Assembly (NCBI RefSeq): GCF_049331405.1
Contig: NZ_CP186274.1
Location: forward strand, 682,001-746,000
Source: PoT sp049331405
GTDB lineage: Bacteria; Planctomycetota; Planctomycetia; Isosphaerales; Isosphaeraceae
Reading direction: 5' to 3'
DNA length: 64,000 bases
The notes under the pieces are model-generated. The model ran no database searches. It saw only the letters and a program-made list of their open reading frames with translations, and was not told the DNA's origin. A program made the position numbers and the translations under genes. Of this stretch, positions 43,731-54,031 are shown in pieces (position 1 is the stretch's first letter; each line of letters opens with the position of its first letter).

Positions 43731-44110
43731 TCGAGGTCGCGGCAGAGCCGATCTCCCACCGACTCCTATCCAATCCGGAAGGATGAGTTGATCCGATCGT
43801 AAGGTTGAGCTCGGCTTTCCTGATTGAATGTCTATCTTTCCCATTCCTAAGAATTTGACTTCAATTTGTAGGGTGATATTGATATTGAACCGGCCAAATT
43901 CGCTATTTTAACAAATGCTGTGAGCATGGCCGCGAAGGCGGCGGGGTTGCAGACGCTACTGCGCCTCGACGCCGACGCATGGAGGACTCGCCCCGCACGG
44001 ATCGAGGCAAAGACCGCAGCCAGGGACGACGGGGTGAGGGGAGGGACTCCCGGATTCGCTCTAATCTGACGTTCCACCCTCTCCTCGCATCCGAAACGAG
44101 ACTCCGCACC
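43731..44110. other. AT-rich leader region of the giant secreted gene
   Basis: The 380 bp contain an AT-rich patch (about 43845 to 43920) with TTGACT at 43855 and imperfect TGATAT direct repeats, a possible promoter for the gene at 44111, though the -10 box is weak. The frame of that gene stays open upstream to 43979 without natural sequence. No other gene is seen. Confidence 0.4.
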
Positions 44111-47100
44111 ATGGCTCATTCCTCCCCGCGCTTCGGCGAGGCCGTTCGGCCTGCGCCTTCGTCCGCCCGTCGAAGGAAGTCCCGGCGTCAGATGACCTGC
44201 CTGCTGTTCGCGGAGGCGCTGGAAGAACGGACGCTTTTGCACGCCTACCTCTATCTCGACTACGGCGACAACTTCGCCGGCGGCACCCTACAGGGGGCCG
44301 GCGTGACCACGGATGCCCTCCTGAGCCACACGTCCGGCACCGGGATCAACATCAACGGGCCGCAGTTGAGCGACTCGTCCGATAACAACTACGCGGCGGG
44401 GACGCCCCTGATCCTGAACTCGTTCGCGTCCTTCTACGGCGCGGACAGCTCGGCGCTCTATAGCACGAGCATCGCCGAGGCCCGCGCGACGATCGACGCC
44501 ATCGTCCAGCGGGTCTACGCCCCCTTCGACGTGACGGTGATCGATCTGACCTCGACGTCGATCACGATCAACGGCAAGTCGGTCGCGGCCGCCGCCAACT
44601 TCGACGACGTGTCCAACACCCTGGCCGCCAGCGGCGACGGGCACGACAGCTATGTCTTTGTCGCCCAGGCGATCATCAACGGGACGACGGCCGACTCCAC
44701 CACTGACCCCACCCAGTTCGTCGACAACGGCTACGGCGGGATCGCCAGCGGCCTGGACTTCGACAAGAGCCAGGCTGGCCAGAACACCCACGCGGGCACG
44801 GCACTCTCGCTCTTGCGCTCGGACTACTCCGAGAACAAGGTCAGCCAGACCATCGCCCACGAGGCCGGGCACCTCTTCGGCATGACGCACGTCTGGCGCA
44901 ACGACTCGGGGGAGAACCCCGACCCGAGGGCCTCGGTCGGCCCCTACAAGGACCAGCTCGACATCTACAGCAGCTCCGAGACGATGTCGTACACGTCCTT
45001 CAGCGGGTTCTCCGTCTTCTCCCGCCTGCCGATGGTGGCGAACACCAAGTATGACGCGGGCACCAACTCGTACCCGATCAACACGGACACGAGCTTCCTG
45101 ACGTCGTCCCCCACCCCTTATGACCACATGGTCGCCGACCCCGGCATCGGCGGGAGCAACGTCTCGTACGTCACCGGCTCGGGCGCCAACGACATCATCA
45201 CGATCACCAAGTCGAGCCCCACGACGGCGACCGTCACTGTCCAGCCCTTCTCCGACTCCGGCGCGAGCTACACGACGCCCATCAACATCCCCGGCCAGGC
45301 GACCGCCAACTATACCTACATCATCGACATCACCAGGCCGATCGTGATCGATGGCGGCGACGGCAGCGACCGCTTCGTCATCGACGGCGACCTCGGCACG
45401 AGCATCCTCGTCCGGGGCGATTCGTGGAGCGGCGACTCGGCCGGCAAGGTCGACTCGCTGATCATCAACGGCAAGGGGGCCATCTCGGGCTCGTACACCC
45501 CGAGCATCTACGACAAGCCGAGCCTGGCGAACGGCTCCGACAGGCGCGGGACGATCCAGGTCGGGTCCACCGTCATCGACTTCCAGGAATTCACCGACGC
45601 GAGCACCGTCGCGGTGACCGACGTGACCAACTTCGCCGTGAACCATCCGGACGGCGGCGTCAGCGTGGTGCTCGATAGCCCGGTCGCGGGGCAAGATCGC
45701 GTCAGGGCGACGGTCGGCTCGCTCCCCTTGATCCCGCTCAGTTTCTCGAACGTGACGAACCTCACGATCAACACCGGCAACGGCGACGATGACGTGAGGA
45801 TCGCCGCGACCCCGGCGCCCGGGCTCCAGTGGCTCGCGGTCAACACTGGCGCGGGCAACGACCACCTGGAGGTCAACAGCAACGCCGGCCTCTTCGACGT
45901 CTCGGGCGGGATCCATTACGACGGCGGCCTGGGCATCAACGACCTGAGCCTGACGCAGTCGGGCGGACCCACGCGTGACGGCGAGACCTACACGGTCCTG
46001 ACGAACCCCGGCTCGGGCAGCGACGTCATCATCGACGGCGCGAGCATCCAGTCTGTCTTCTTCCAGAACCTCGCACCGGTCCTCAGCCTCGTGCCGGCCC
46101 CCCTCACTGTCATCGGCACGAATGCCAACAACGTCATCAACTACAGCCAGGGATTGATCCCCAACCTGGGCCTGGTGGCGGTCGACAATACCGAGCCGAT
46201 CACCTTCGCCAACAAGCCCTCGCTGACCTTGCGGGGCATCGGCGGCGACGACACGATCACGATCAATAACCCCTCGACCCCAACCGGCCTGACGGCCATC
46301 AATGCCATCGGCGGCTCGGGCAACAACACCCTGGTCATCAACGCCCAGGGGGTCGCCGTGACGAGCGCCGTCGCGACGGCGACGACCGTCTCCATCCCCG
46401 GCCAGTTGCCCGTCGACTATTCCGCCATCCAGCAGATCCAGATCTACAACTCGACCGACGCCCTGACCAGCACCCCGACGCCGGTCAAGGCCGTCGAGGG
46501 GGCGCAGGCGCAGGACGTGGTCATCGGCTCGTTCGCCTTCAGCGACACGGTCCCGCCGACCCTCTTCGCCAACCCGGCCGACTTCACCGCGTCCATCACC
46601 TGGGGCGACGGCACGACCACGGCCGGGACGATCGTCTCGCTGGGGACGGCCGGGTTCGAGGTCCGCGGCACCCACACGTATGCGACCTTCGGCACCTATC
46701 CGGTCTCGGCGACGATCACGGACAAGGGGAGCAGCCGGACCTTCACCCCGACCGGCGGCACCGCGCCGGTGACGATCACCTCGACGGCCGGCGGCACCGC
46801 GACGATCGCCACCACGGCGACGGTCGCCGACGCCCCGCTCGCTTCTCAAGGGGCGGCGGTCTCCGGGGTCGAGGGCCTGCCTCTGTCGACTTTGCCGCAG
46901 GGCGTCGTCGTCGCCACGTTCACCGACCTGGCGCCCGGCGGCGTCCCGGCCGACTACACCGCGACGATCGCCTGGGGCGACGGCACGACCTCGGCCGCCA
47001 CTCAGATCGTCGCCACCGGGTCGCCCAACGGCGTGACGTTCCTCGTCTTCGGCAACCACACGTACGCCGAGGAAGGGGAATATTCGCTCTCGGTGACGAT

Positions 47101-48496
47101 CAGGGACACCGGCGGGAGCCGGACGACGGCGACCTCGCTGGTCCACGTCGCCGACGCGCCCTTGACGGCCGGGCCCGCGGTGCCGATCAACACGATCGAG
47201 TCGCCGATCTATCCCGTGCCGGTCTTCGGGGCCCCGATCTTCAACGGCCTGGTGGGCACGTTCTCCGACGCGAACGTGAACGCCCCGGCGTCCGACTTCC
47301 GCGCCACGATCGACTGGGGCGACGGCACCGCGCCGACGTTCGGGACGATCACCAAGGGGGCGACCCCCGGCACCTTCAACGTCTTCGGCGGCCACACGTA
47401 TGCCGACTCGAAGGTCAACGGCGGCGCCGGGCACTTCACGGTGCTGGTCCGCATCGATGACGAAGGCGGCTCCGAGGTGACGCTGACCAACACGGCCACC
47501 GTCGTCGACAACCCGATCGTCGTGACCGGCGCCCTCGACACGGCCAGCGACAGCGGGCTCTCCAGCACCGACGCGATCACCAACGTCAATCACCCCGTCT
47601 TCAAGGGGACGTCGGAACCGCGCTCGGTGGTGACCGTCTTCGCGACCCCCTTGACCGGCGGCCTGACCCGCCCGATCGGCCAGGCGACGGCCGGCGGCGA
47701 CGGCAACTGGCAGGTCACGTCGAGCCTGCTCGCCGACGGCCAGTACGTCATCACGGCCTCGGCCGTCGACCAGTTCGGCCACACCCACTCCGGCCCGGTG
47801 ACGCTCCTGCCCAACGCGGCGCAGGGCGCGCTGATCATCGACACGGTCGGGCCGAAGGTGACGGACGTCTTCTTCGACCGGCTCAACGGCCAGATCGACG
47901 TGGTGTATCGGGACGAGCGCTCGGGCATGAACGCCTCGACGCTCGTGGATTCGTCCAACTACTCCCTGACCAAGCCGCACACGTCCCCGGCCACGTACCT
48001 CGTGACGGAGCTGACGCCCTCGTCATCCTCCGACCCGACGGCCCCCGTGACGGTCCCGGTGACGCTCAACGGCGGCAAGAGCCTGCGAGGGGGCTTCTAC
48101 ACCTTCACGATCCGGTCCTTCGGGCCGAGCAATCGCGAAGGCGTGCGCGACGTGGCCGGCAACGCCCTCGACGGCGAGTTCTACGGCAAGTTCCCCTCGG
48201 GCAACGGCGAGCGAGGGGGCGACTTCGTCGCGATGCTCGACGCGGTGCATCGGCGGATCTTCGCCCCTCAGACGGTCGTCGGCACGGCCAGCCCGGGCAA
48301 CGACGGGCAGGGGGGAGAACCCGTGGGAGCCGTCCACAGCGGCGTCTTCACGCAGGTCCGCCCGCGTCTGACCCCGGCGCATATCTTCGGCCTGGCGGCC
48401 GGCCGGCAGAGGACGGCGGTCCGCGTCGCCAACACGCCGGTCAGGCTCGCGGGGCAGCACCCCGCCGGTCCGCTCAAGAAGCCGTCGGCCCGTTGA
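44111..48496 (+). CDS. Giant secreted metzincin-like protein with PKD and Ig-like domains
   Basis: From ATG 44111 the product is 1461 residues. The N-terminal motif LLFAEALEERTLL (about 38 to 50) is the hallmark of exported planctomycete proteins, in place of a normal signal peptide. Residues about 50 to 340 form a protease-like domain with a complete metzincin zinc site HEAGHLFGMTH (His250, Glu251, His254, His260). Beta-rich repeats follow, then three PKD domains (about 829, 953 and 1066, each with WGDGT) and an Ig-like bacterial domain (about 1140 to 1240). No membrane anchor or sorting motif is visible at the C-terminus. It is likely a surface or secreted protease; the substrate is unknown. 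Confidence 0.85.
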   Translation: MAHSSPRFGEAVRPAPSSARRRKSRRQMTCLLFAEALEERTLLHAYLYLDYGDNFAGGTLQGAGVTTDALLSHTSGTGININGPQLSDSSDNNYAAGTPLILNSFASFYGADSSALYSTSIAEARATIDAIVQRVYAPFDVTVIDLTSTSITINGKSVAAAANFDDVSNTLAASGDGHDSYVFVAQAIINGTTADSTTDPTQFVDNGYGGIASGLDFDKSQAGQNTHAGTALSLLRSDYSENKVSQTIAHEAGHLFGMTHVWRNDSGENPDPRASVGPYKDQLDIYSSSETMSYTSFSGFSVFSRLPMVANTKYDAGTNSYPINTDTSFLTSSPTPYDHMVADPGIGGSNVSYVTGSGANDIITITKSSPTTATVTVQPFSDSGASYTTPINIPGQATANYTYIIDITRPIVIDGGDGSDRFVIDGDLGTSILVRGDSWSGDSAGKVDSLIINGKGAISGSYTPSIYDKPSLANGSDRRGTIQVGSTVIDFQEFTDASTVAVTDVTNFAVNHPDGGVSVVLDSPVAGQDRVRATVGSLPLIPLSFSNVTNLTINTGNGDDDVRIAATPAPGLQWLAVNTGAGNDHLEVNSNAGLFDVSGGIHYDGGLGINDLSLTQSGGPTRDGETYTVLTNPGSGSDVIIDGASIQSVFFQNLAPVLSLVPAPLTVIGTNANNVINYSQGLIPNLGLVAVDNTEPITFANKPSLTLRGIGGDDTITINNPSTPTGLTAINAIGGSGNNTLVINAQGVAVTSAVATATTVSIPGQLPVDYSAIQQIQIYNSTDALTSTPTPVKAVEGAQAQDVVIGSFAFSDTVPPTLFANPADFTASITWGDGTTTAGTIVSLGTAGFEVRGTHTYATFGTYPVSATITDKGSSRTFTPTGGTAPVTITSTAGGTATIATTATVADAPLASQGAAVSGVEGLPLSTLPQGVVVATFTDLAPGGVPADYTATIAWGDGTTSAATQIVATGSPNGVTFLVFGNHTYAEEGEYSLSVTIRDTGGSRTTATSLVHVADAPLTAGPAVPINTIESPIYPVPVFGAPIFNGLVGTFSDANVNAPASDFRATIDWGDGTAPTFGTITKGATPGTFNVFGGHTYADSKVNGGAGHFTVLVRIDDEGGSEVTLTNTATVVDNPIVVTGALDTASDSGLSSTDAITNVNHPVFKGTSEPRSVVTVFATPLTGGLTRPIGQATAGGDGNWQVTSSLLADGQYVITASAVDQFGHTHSGPVTLLPNAAQGALIIDTVGPKVTDVFFDRLNGQIDVVYRDERSGMNASTLVDSSNYSLTKPHTSPATYLVTELTPSSSSDPTAPVTVPVTLNGGKSLRGGFYTFTIRSFGPSNREGVRDVAGNALDGEFYGKFPSGNGERGGDFVAMLDAVHRRIFAPQTVVGTASPGNDGQGGEPVGAVHSGVFTQVRPRLTPAHIFGLAAGRQRTAVRVANTPVRLAGQHPAGPLKKPSAR

Positions 48497-48503
48497 TCTC
48501 CCG

Positions 48504-48537
48504 AGGCCTCGGCCGGAATCTTCGCCGGCCGAGGCCT
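48504..48537. terminator. Strong bidirectional terminator hairpin
   Basis: AGGCCTCGGCCGG and CCGGCCGAGGCCT form a perfect 13-bp stem with an 8-nt loop (AATCTTCG), followed on the plus strand by TTTCTC. It starts 8 bp after the stop of the giant secreted protein gene and lies 44 bp from the end of the convergent CzcA-type gene, so it can serve both. Confidence 0.85.
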
Positions 48538-48580
48538 TTCTCATTCCAAGGGATGTGGAAATCGAAGCATTGTTGAGAAC

Positions 48581-51500
48581 TCACGCAGGCATCTCTTCGG
48601 CGGTTTGCTTCTGGGCGAACCAAGGGTAGATCGCCGGCAGGACCAGCGTCGTCAGCAGGGTCGACGTGATGAGGCCGCCGATGACGACGGTGGCGAGCGG
48701 GCGCTGAATCTCGGCGCCCGGGGTGGTGGAGATCGCCATCGGGATGAACCCGAAGCCGGCGACCAGGGCCGTCATCAGGATCGGGCGGAGGCGGACGACG
48801 GCGGCCTCTCGTGCGGCGGCGTGCGGCTCCATCCCATCGAGCCGGAGGTGCTCCACCGCGCTGACCCAGACGAGGCCGTTCAGCACGGCGACTCCGAACA
48901 ATGCGATGAAGCCGACCCCCGCCGAGATCGAGAACGGCAGCCCCCGCACGACCAGGGCGAAGACGCCTCCGGTGGCCGCCATCGGCACGGCCAGGTAGAT
49001 CAGGCTCGAGAGCCGCAGCGAGTTGAAGGTGCTGTAGAGCAGCAGGAAGATGAGCACCAGCGCGATCGGCACGACGATCAGGAGCCGCTTCGAGGCCGTC
49101 TGCAGGTGCTCGAACTGGCCGCCCCAGCGCAGGATGTAGCCGGGGGGCAGGCTAACCTTGTCGCGGATCGCCGCCTGGGCGTCGGCCACGAACCCGGCGA
49201 TGTCGCGGCCGCGCACGTTGACCCCGACGACCGCCCGGCGCTGGACGTTCTCGCGCTCGACCTCGCTCGGCCCTTCCTCGAACGTGATATCGGCGAGCTG
49301 CCCGAGCTCGATCGGCCGGCCCCTCGGGTCGACGATCCGGATCGAGCGGATCTTGTCCGGGTCGTTGCGCCAGGCCTCGGGGAGCCGGACCTGGATCGGG
49401 TGGCGGTATTGCCCTTCGAAGACCGTCCCGACCGTCGTGCCGCCGAGCGCCGAGACGGCCTCGAGCACGTCGGCCGCCTTGATCCCGTAGCGCGCGAGCT
49501 GATCGCGGCGGACGGAGACCTTGAGCATCGGCAGGCGCCCCGAGGTCGGCGTCTTGATGTCCTGAGCCCCGGCGATTCGGCCCAGGACGTGCTCGATCTC
49601 CCCGGCCTTCTGGCGCAGGACGTCGAGGTCGGGGCCGTAGAGCAGGACGGCGACGTCGCTCTTCACGCCGGCCACCAGCTCATTCACTCGCATCTCGATG
49701 GGTTGGCTGAAGCCGAACTTGACGCCGGGGACGTTCTCGGACAGGGCCTTGTCCATCTCCTCGATCAGGGCGTCGCGCGTCAGGCCGGGCCGCCACTCTG
49801 ACTGAGGCTTGAGCAGGGTCCAGACGTCGGTCTGGTGCACCCCCATCACGTCGTTGGCGATCTCGGGCCGCCCGGTCTTGCAGTAGACCATGCGGACCTC
49901 GGGGAACTTCTTGACGATCTCCTCGATGCGGGTCGAGGCGGGCACGGCCCCCTCGAGCGACGCCGAGGGGATGCGCACGGCCTCGATCAGGAGATCCCCC
50001 TCGTTCAGCCTCGGCATGAACTCGCCGCCGAGCCCCAATGCCACCGGCACGCTGACGCCGATCAAGGCGATCGCCAGGAACGTGGCGATCACCGGGCGTC
50101 GGATCACCGCGTCGAGGACCGGCTCATACACAGACTTGAGCATGCGGACCAGGAACACTTCCTTCTCTTCCGTCTTGTCGCTCAGGCCGAGCGAGGCGAG
50201 AACCGGCATCAAGGTGAGCGAGAGCACCATCGAGCCGGCCAGGGCGAAGATGACGGTCAGGGCCATCGGCCGGAAGAGCTTCCCCTCGGTCCCCTGGAGC
50301 GCGAGGATCGGCAGGTAGACGATGGCGATGATCAACTCGCCGAACATCGTCGGCTTGCGGACCTCGATCGCGGCGTCGCGGATGATGTCGACCTTGGGCC
50401 GGGTCCCGCCTTCGTGCGAGAGCCTCCGGACGCAGTTCTCGATCATGATGACGCTCGAGTCGACGATCATCCCGAAGTCGATCGCGCCCAGGCTCATGAG
50501 GCTCGCCGTCACGCCGGTCCCGAGCATGATGTTGGCGGCGAAGAGCATCGAGAGCGGGATCGCCAGCGCGACGATCAGGCCGCCCCGGATGTTCCCCAGC
50601 AAGACCAGCAGGATCACGATGACGAGCCCGCCCCCCTCGGCCAGGTTGTGCAGCACGGTGTCGAGCGTCTGCTCGATGAGGTGCGTGCGGTCGTAGAGGG
50701 GCTCGATGGTGACGCCCGGCGGCAGGCTCGCCTGGAGCTTGGCGATCTCCTCCTTCACGCGCTCGACGACGAGCCTCGAGTTCTCGCCGATGAGCATCAT
50801 CACCAGGCCGGTGACGATCTCCCCCTGGCCGTCTCGCGTGACGAGCCCGGCGCGGATCATCGGGGCCGGGCGGACCGTGGCGATGTCGGAGATCGTCACC
50901 GGGACGCCGTCGCGCTCGTCCACCACGATCGCCTCGATATCGGCGGCGTTGTGGGCCTGGCTCTCGGCCCGGATGTATCGTGCCTCCCCCTCGTGGACGA
51001 GATAGCCGCCGCCGGCGTTGGCGTTGTTGAAGCGCAAGGCGTTGAACACCTGAGTCATCGAGAGCTGGTAGCCCGCGAGCTTGTCCGGGTCGAGCGCCAC
51101 CTGGTACGTCTTCAACTCGCCGCCGTGTGAGTTGATCTCGGTGACGCCCGGGACGCCGCGGAGTTGATAGGCGACGAACCAATCGAGGATCGTCCGCAAC
51201 TCCATCGGCGAGATGTTCGCCTCCTTGGTCGCCTTGATCTGGAACTGGAAGACCTCGCCCAGGGCGGTTGCGATCGGCCCGAGGCTCGGCGTGCCGTATC
51301 CGTCGGGGATGGCGTCCTTCGCCTTGGCGAGCCGCTCGCCCACGAGCTGCCGGGCCCTGTAGATGTCGGTCCCTTCGTGGAAGACGATCGTCACCACGGA
51401 GATCCCGAATTTCGAGATCGAGCGTATCTGCTCGACGTTGGGCAGGCCGCTCATCGCCCCTTCGACGGGGAACGACAGGAGCGTCTCCACCTCGAGCGGG

Positions 51501-51670
51501 CTCAGCGCGGGGGCCTCTGTGATCACCTGGACCTGCACGTTCGTCATGTCGGGCACCGCGTCGATCGGCAGGTTGAGGGCCGAGTAGACGCCGAGCCCGG
51601 CGATGAGCAGGGTCCCCATGAGGACCATGAACCGGTTCTTGAGAGAGCCTTCAATTAGTGCGTTGAGCAT
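48581..51670 (-). CDS. Heavy-metal RND efflux pump (CzcA/CusA family)
   Basis: The 1029-residue inner-membrane pump starts MLNALIEGSLKNRFMVLMG. The heavy-metal signature in TM4 is SLGAIDFGMIVDSSVIMIEN, with the two Asp and one Glu typical of the HME subfamily (DFGxIVDxxVxxxEN). Periplasmic loops and twelve membrane segments are of usual size. It exports divalent or monovalent metal ions with the adaptor encoded upstream on the same strand (104-bp gap). The metal cannot be fixed from the sequence. No outer-membrane channel gene (CzcC/CusC) is adjacent. Confidence 0.92.
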   Translation of the reverse strand: MLNALIEGSLKNRFMVLMGTLLIAGLGVYSALNLPIDAVPDMTNVQVQVITEAPALSPLEVETLLSFPVEGAMSGLPNVEQIRSISKFGISVVTIVFHEGTDIYRARQLVGERLAKAKDAIPDGYGTPSLGPIATALGEVFQFQIKATKEANISPMELRTILDWFVAYQLRGVPGVTEINSHGGELKTYQVALDPDKLAGYQLSMTQVFNALRFNNANAGGGYLVHEGEARYIRAESQAHNAADIEAIVVDERDGVPVTISDIATVRPAPMIRAGLVTRDGQGEIVTGLVMMLIGENSRLVVERVKEEIAKLQASLPPGVTIEPLYDRTHLIEQTLDTVLHNLAEGGGLVIVILLVLLGNIRGGLIVALAIPLSMLFAANIMLGTGVTASLMSLGAIDFGMIVDSSVIMIENCVRRLSHEGGTRPKVDIIRDAAIEVRKPTMFGELIIAIVYLPILALQGTEGKLFRPMALTVIFALAGSMVLSLTLMPVLASLGLSDKTEEKEVFLVRMLKSVYEPVLDAVIRRPVIATFLAIALIGVSVPVALGLGGEFMPRLNEGDLLIEAVRIPSASLEGAVPASTRIEEIVKKFPEVRMVYCKTGRPEIANDVMGVHQTDVWTLLKPQSEWRPGLTRDALIEEMDKALSENVPGVKFGFSQPIEMRVNELVAGVKSDVAVLLYGPDLDVLRQKAGEIEHVLGRIAGAQDIKTPTSGRLPMLKVSVRRDQLARYGIKAADVLEAVSALGGTTVGTVFEGQYRHPIQVRLPEAWRNDPDKIRSIRIVDPRGRPIELGQLADITFEEGPSEVERENVQRRAVVGVNVRGRDIAGFVADAQAAIRDKVSLPPGYILRWGGQFEHLQTASKRLLIVVPIALVLIFLLLYSTFNSLRLSSLIYLAVPMAATGGVFALVVRGLPFSISAGVGFIALFGVAVLNGLVWVSAVEHLRLDGMEPHAAAREAAVVRLRPILMTALVAGFGFIPMAISTTPGAEIQRPLATVVIGGLITSTLLTTLVLPAIYPWFAQKQTAEEMPA

Positions 51671-51774
51671 GAGTTAATGGATCCAACGGCCTCGCGGGGC
51701 GGGTCGAGAGGGCTCGGCGATGGGTGTGGGCGCGCGGGCCCGGTCTTCGCTGGCGCGTGACCGGGTCTGCGGCC

Positions 51775-53340
51775 TCAGTCCTCGTCGGACTCGTTCTGGA
51801 GGATCAGCTCGCTCTTGAGGAGGAAGGCCCCATGCGAGACGACGCTGGCCCCGGCGGAGATCCCCGAGGTAATCACGCGACGGTCGCCGGCCTCACGCCC
51901 GGTCTTGACCGGGTGGAAGGCGAAGGTCCGCCCGTCCTCGGACGTGGGGATGAAGACGCCTTGCTGGCCGTCGATCTCGACGAGCGACGATGCGGGGACG
52001 GTCAGGGACTCCGCGGCGTTGGGGCTGTCCAGCGTGATGCGGATGAACATCCCGAGCTTGAGGACGTCCTCGGGGTTCCGGGCCTCGGCCATGATCGGCA
52101 CGGTGCGGGTCGTGGGGTCGACCGAGGCCCCGATGGACAGGAGCTTGGCCTCGAACGACTTGCCCGGATACGCCGCGGCCGAGATCCGGAAGGTGCCGGC
52201 CTTCAGCATCGGCAGGAGGCTGAAATCCGACTCGGGCACGTTGGCCATCACCCAGACGGTGGAGAGGTCGGCGAGGGTGAAGAGCACGTCGGCGATCTCG
52301 GCCTTCTGGCTCGGCACGACGGTCTTGGAGATGATCGTCCCGTCGAATGGGGCCATGACCCTGTATCCGGTGACGTCCTCGCCGGTCGACTTCTCGGCGG
52401 CGACCTTGCCTGCCTGGGCGAGGACCCTGTCAATATCCTCGGGAACCCCCAGGATCCTGAGCCTTTGGGCGGCGTCGATCACGGCGGCCTCGGCCAGCCG
52501 CTCCTTCTGCTCGGCCAGGGTCTGCTCGTGCTTGGAGTCGAATCGGACTTGCTCGAGAACCGATTCGAGCTTGGCCTGGGCCCCCTCGCGTGTGTGCTGG
52601 GCGAGGAAGGCCGGGTGCTCTCCGACGATCTGCTCGCGGCGGAGGTTCCCGGTCTTCTCGGCCTCATGCGAGGCGATCTCGAACTCGGTATACGCCTGGA
52701 TCAGGAGGGCGCGGTTGGACCCCAGCGGCCTCTCGGCGTACTCCTGCTGGATGGTCGCCGCCGCGACCCCCTTGCGGATCTCGGGGATCAGCCTGTCGAC
52801 GTTGGCCGCCACCTCTCGCTTCCAGTCGAGCTCGAGTCGCGCGGTGGACAGCTCGATCTGGCGACCCTTGAGATTGAGCCGGGCCGTTCCCAGGTCGGGA
52901 CTATCGAGCACCGCCAGGACGTCCCCTCGCTTGACCTTCTGCCCGAGGGTGGCATTGACCTCGCGGACGATCCCAGCCGACCTCGGGCGGATCGCCACCT
53001 GGCGATCCGGGTTCGCCTCGATCTTGCCCGGGACCCCGACCTCGGTCGCGACCATCACGATGGTGGCCGGTTCGATCTTGATGCCGGCCGTCTTCCATTT
53101 CCCCTCGGCCAGTGTGACGTTCTTGCCGGGAGTTGGCGCCGGGGTCGGTGCCTTGGCCTCGGGGGCGGGACCGGCCGGGTTTGCCCCACGGCTGGTCGAT
53201 GCCGAGAGCGACTGACGATGAAAGAGCGTCTCGTGCAGGAGCACCGTCGATGACAAAACGATCAGGCTCAGGCCCAGGGCGACCCAGGGCAGGGCCGACT
53301 TCAGGCTTTGCTGGTTCGGCTTCAACAGGACGATCGACAT
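51775..53340 (-). CDS. RND periplasmic adaptor (CzcB/CusB family)
   Basis: Starting at ATG 53340 (MSIVLLKPNQQSLKSALPW) with GGAGGAG upstream, the 521-residue protein has an N-terminal membrane anchor (WVALGLSLIVLSSTVLL), a Pro/Ala linker, barrel-sandwich halves (VAIRPRSAGIVREVNATLGQ and GYRVMAPFDGTIISKTVV), an unusually long coiled coil between them (about 170 to 315) and beta-barrel and C-terminal domains. It connects the CzcA-type pump to an outer-membrane partner. Metal-binding N-terminal His/Met clusters are not present in this protein, although the upstream small protein is His-rich. Confidence 0.88.
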   Translation of the reverse strand: MSIVLLKPNQQSLKSALPWVALGLSLIVLSSTVLLHETLFHRQSLSASTSRGANPAGPAPEAKAPTPAPTPGKNVTLAEGKWKTAGIKIEPATIVMVATEVGVPGKIEANPDRQVAIRPRSAGIVREVNATLGQKVKRGDVLAVLDSPDLGTARLNLKGRQIELSTARLELDWKREVAANVDRLIPEIRKGVAAATIQQEYAERPLGSNRALLIQAYTEFEIASHEAEKTGNLRREQIVGEHPAFLAQHTREGAQAKLESVLEQVRFDSKHEQTLAEQKERLAEAAVIDAAQRLRILGVPEDIDRVLAQAGKVAAEKSTGEDVTGYRVMAPFDGTIISKTVVPSQKAEIADVLFTLADLSTVWVMANVPESDFSLLPMLKAGTFRISAAAYPGKSFEAKLLSIGASVDPTTRTVPIMAEARNPEDVLKLGMFIRITLDSPNAAESLTVPASSLVEIDGQQGVFIPTSEDGRTFAFHPVKTGREAGDRRVITSGISAGASVVSHGAFLLKSELILQNESDED

Positions 53341-53512
53341 GAGATGATGTCTCCTCCCGCGCGTCCTCAACGAGCCCAGGTGGGCTCATGCCATGAGGCT
53401 GAGACGAATGCGTGGGGCGATTCGGTGAGTTTGGATGAACGACCTGGCGTTGACGCGGGACGGAGGCCCAACGAAGGCGGGCCAGGGTCCACGGCGGCAA
53501 ATCAGGTTGGGC

Positions 53513-54031
53513 TCAGCAAACCCAGCGCTGGAGGAGGGAATTCAGGGAAGGAGTGCGCGCAATCTCGGCGCATGTTGCGGCCGAGCGCCCCGGGTCGGAT
53601 ACGTTCGGCACCAGGGTATCCTGGAGCGAGAGCATCGGGGCAAACAAGATCGGGGCTGTCAGAGCCAGCCGGCCGATCAGCCTCGAGGAATCGTCGGCGA
53701 CGATCCGAGGGGCTTCGTCCCAGCTCGAGGTGAACCAGTCGGAGATGTGGGCGTGGATCGCGAGCCCTGAGCCGGGATCATCGGCCGCGGGGTCCGCGGC
53801 GGAGGGGACAAACCAGTGCCAGTGCAGGATCGCCACATCCTCGGCCATGCCCGCCTGGGGATGCCAGCGGAGCAGGTGGTCGTGATACTCGCAGATCTGG
53901 CCGTCGGAGTCGTGATGGCGGATATTGTGGAAGTCGGGCTGCGGTAACGGAGTATGCACCATCCCGAAGATCATGAAAATGACCCCCGTGGCGTGCAGAC
54001 CTCGTCGTCGAGCCGGACGCAACAGCCTCAT
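53513..54031 (-). CDS. Histidine-rich small exported protein beside the metal pump
   Basis: The 172-residue product has an N-terminal hydrophobic segment (HATGVIFMIFGMVHTPL) after a basic start, suggesting export. It contains clusters of His and Asp: PDFHNIRHHDSDGQICEYHD, and HWHWFVPS, plus HAHISDWF. This composition suits binding of metal ions. It lies 172 bp upstream of the CzcB-type gene on the same strand. A role as a periplasmic metal-binding or sensing protein is inferred from composition and neighbours; no family is recognised. Confidence 0.6.
   Translation of the reverse strand: MRLLRPARRRGLHATGVIFMIFGMVHTPLPQPDFHNIRHHDSDGQICEYHDHLLRWHPQAGMAEDVAILHWHWFVPSAADPAADDPGSGLAIHAHISDWFTSSWDEAPRIVADDSSRLIGRLALTAPILFAPMLSLQDTLVPNVSDPGRSAATCAEIARTPSLNSLLQRWVC

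Noticed and set aside
44288..47980. Very long open frame opposite the giant secreted protein gene
   Set aside because: It is a GC-rich shadow made of Arg/Asp/Gly/Val-rich sequence without domains; the plus-strand protein has clear motifs.
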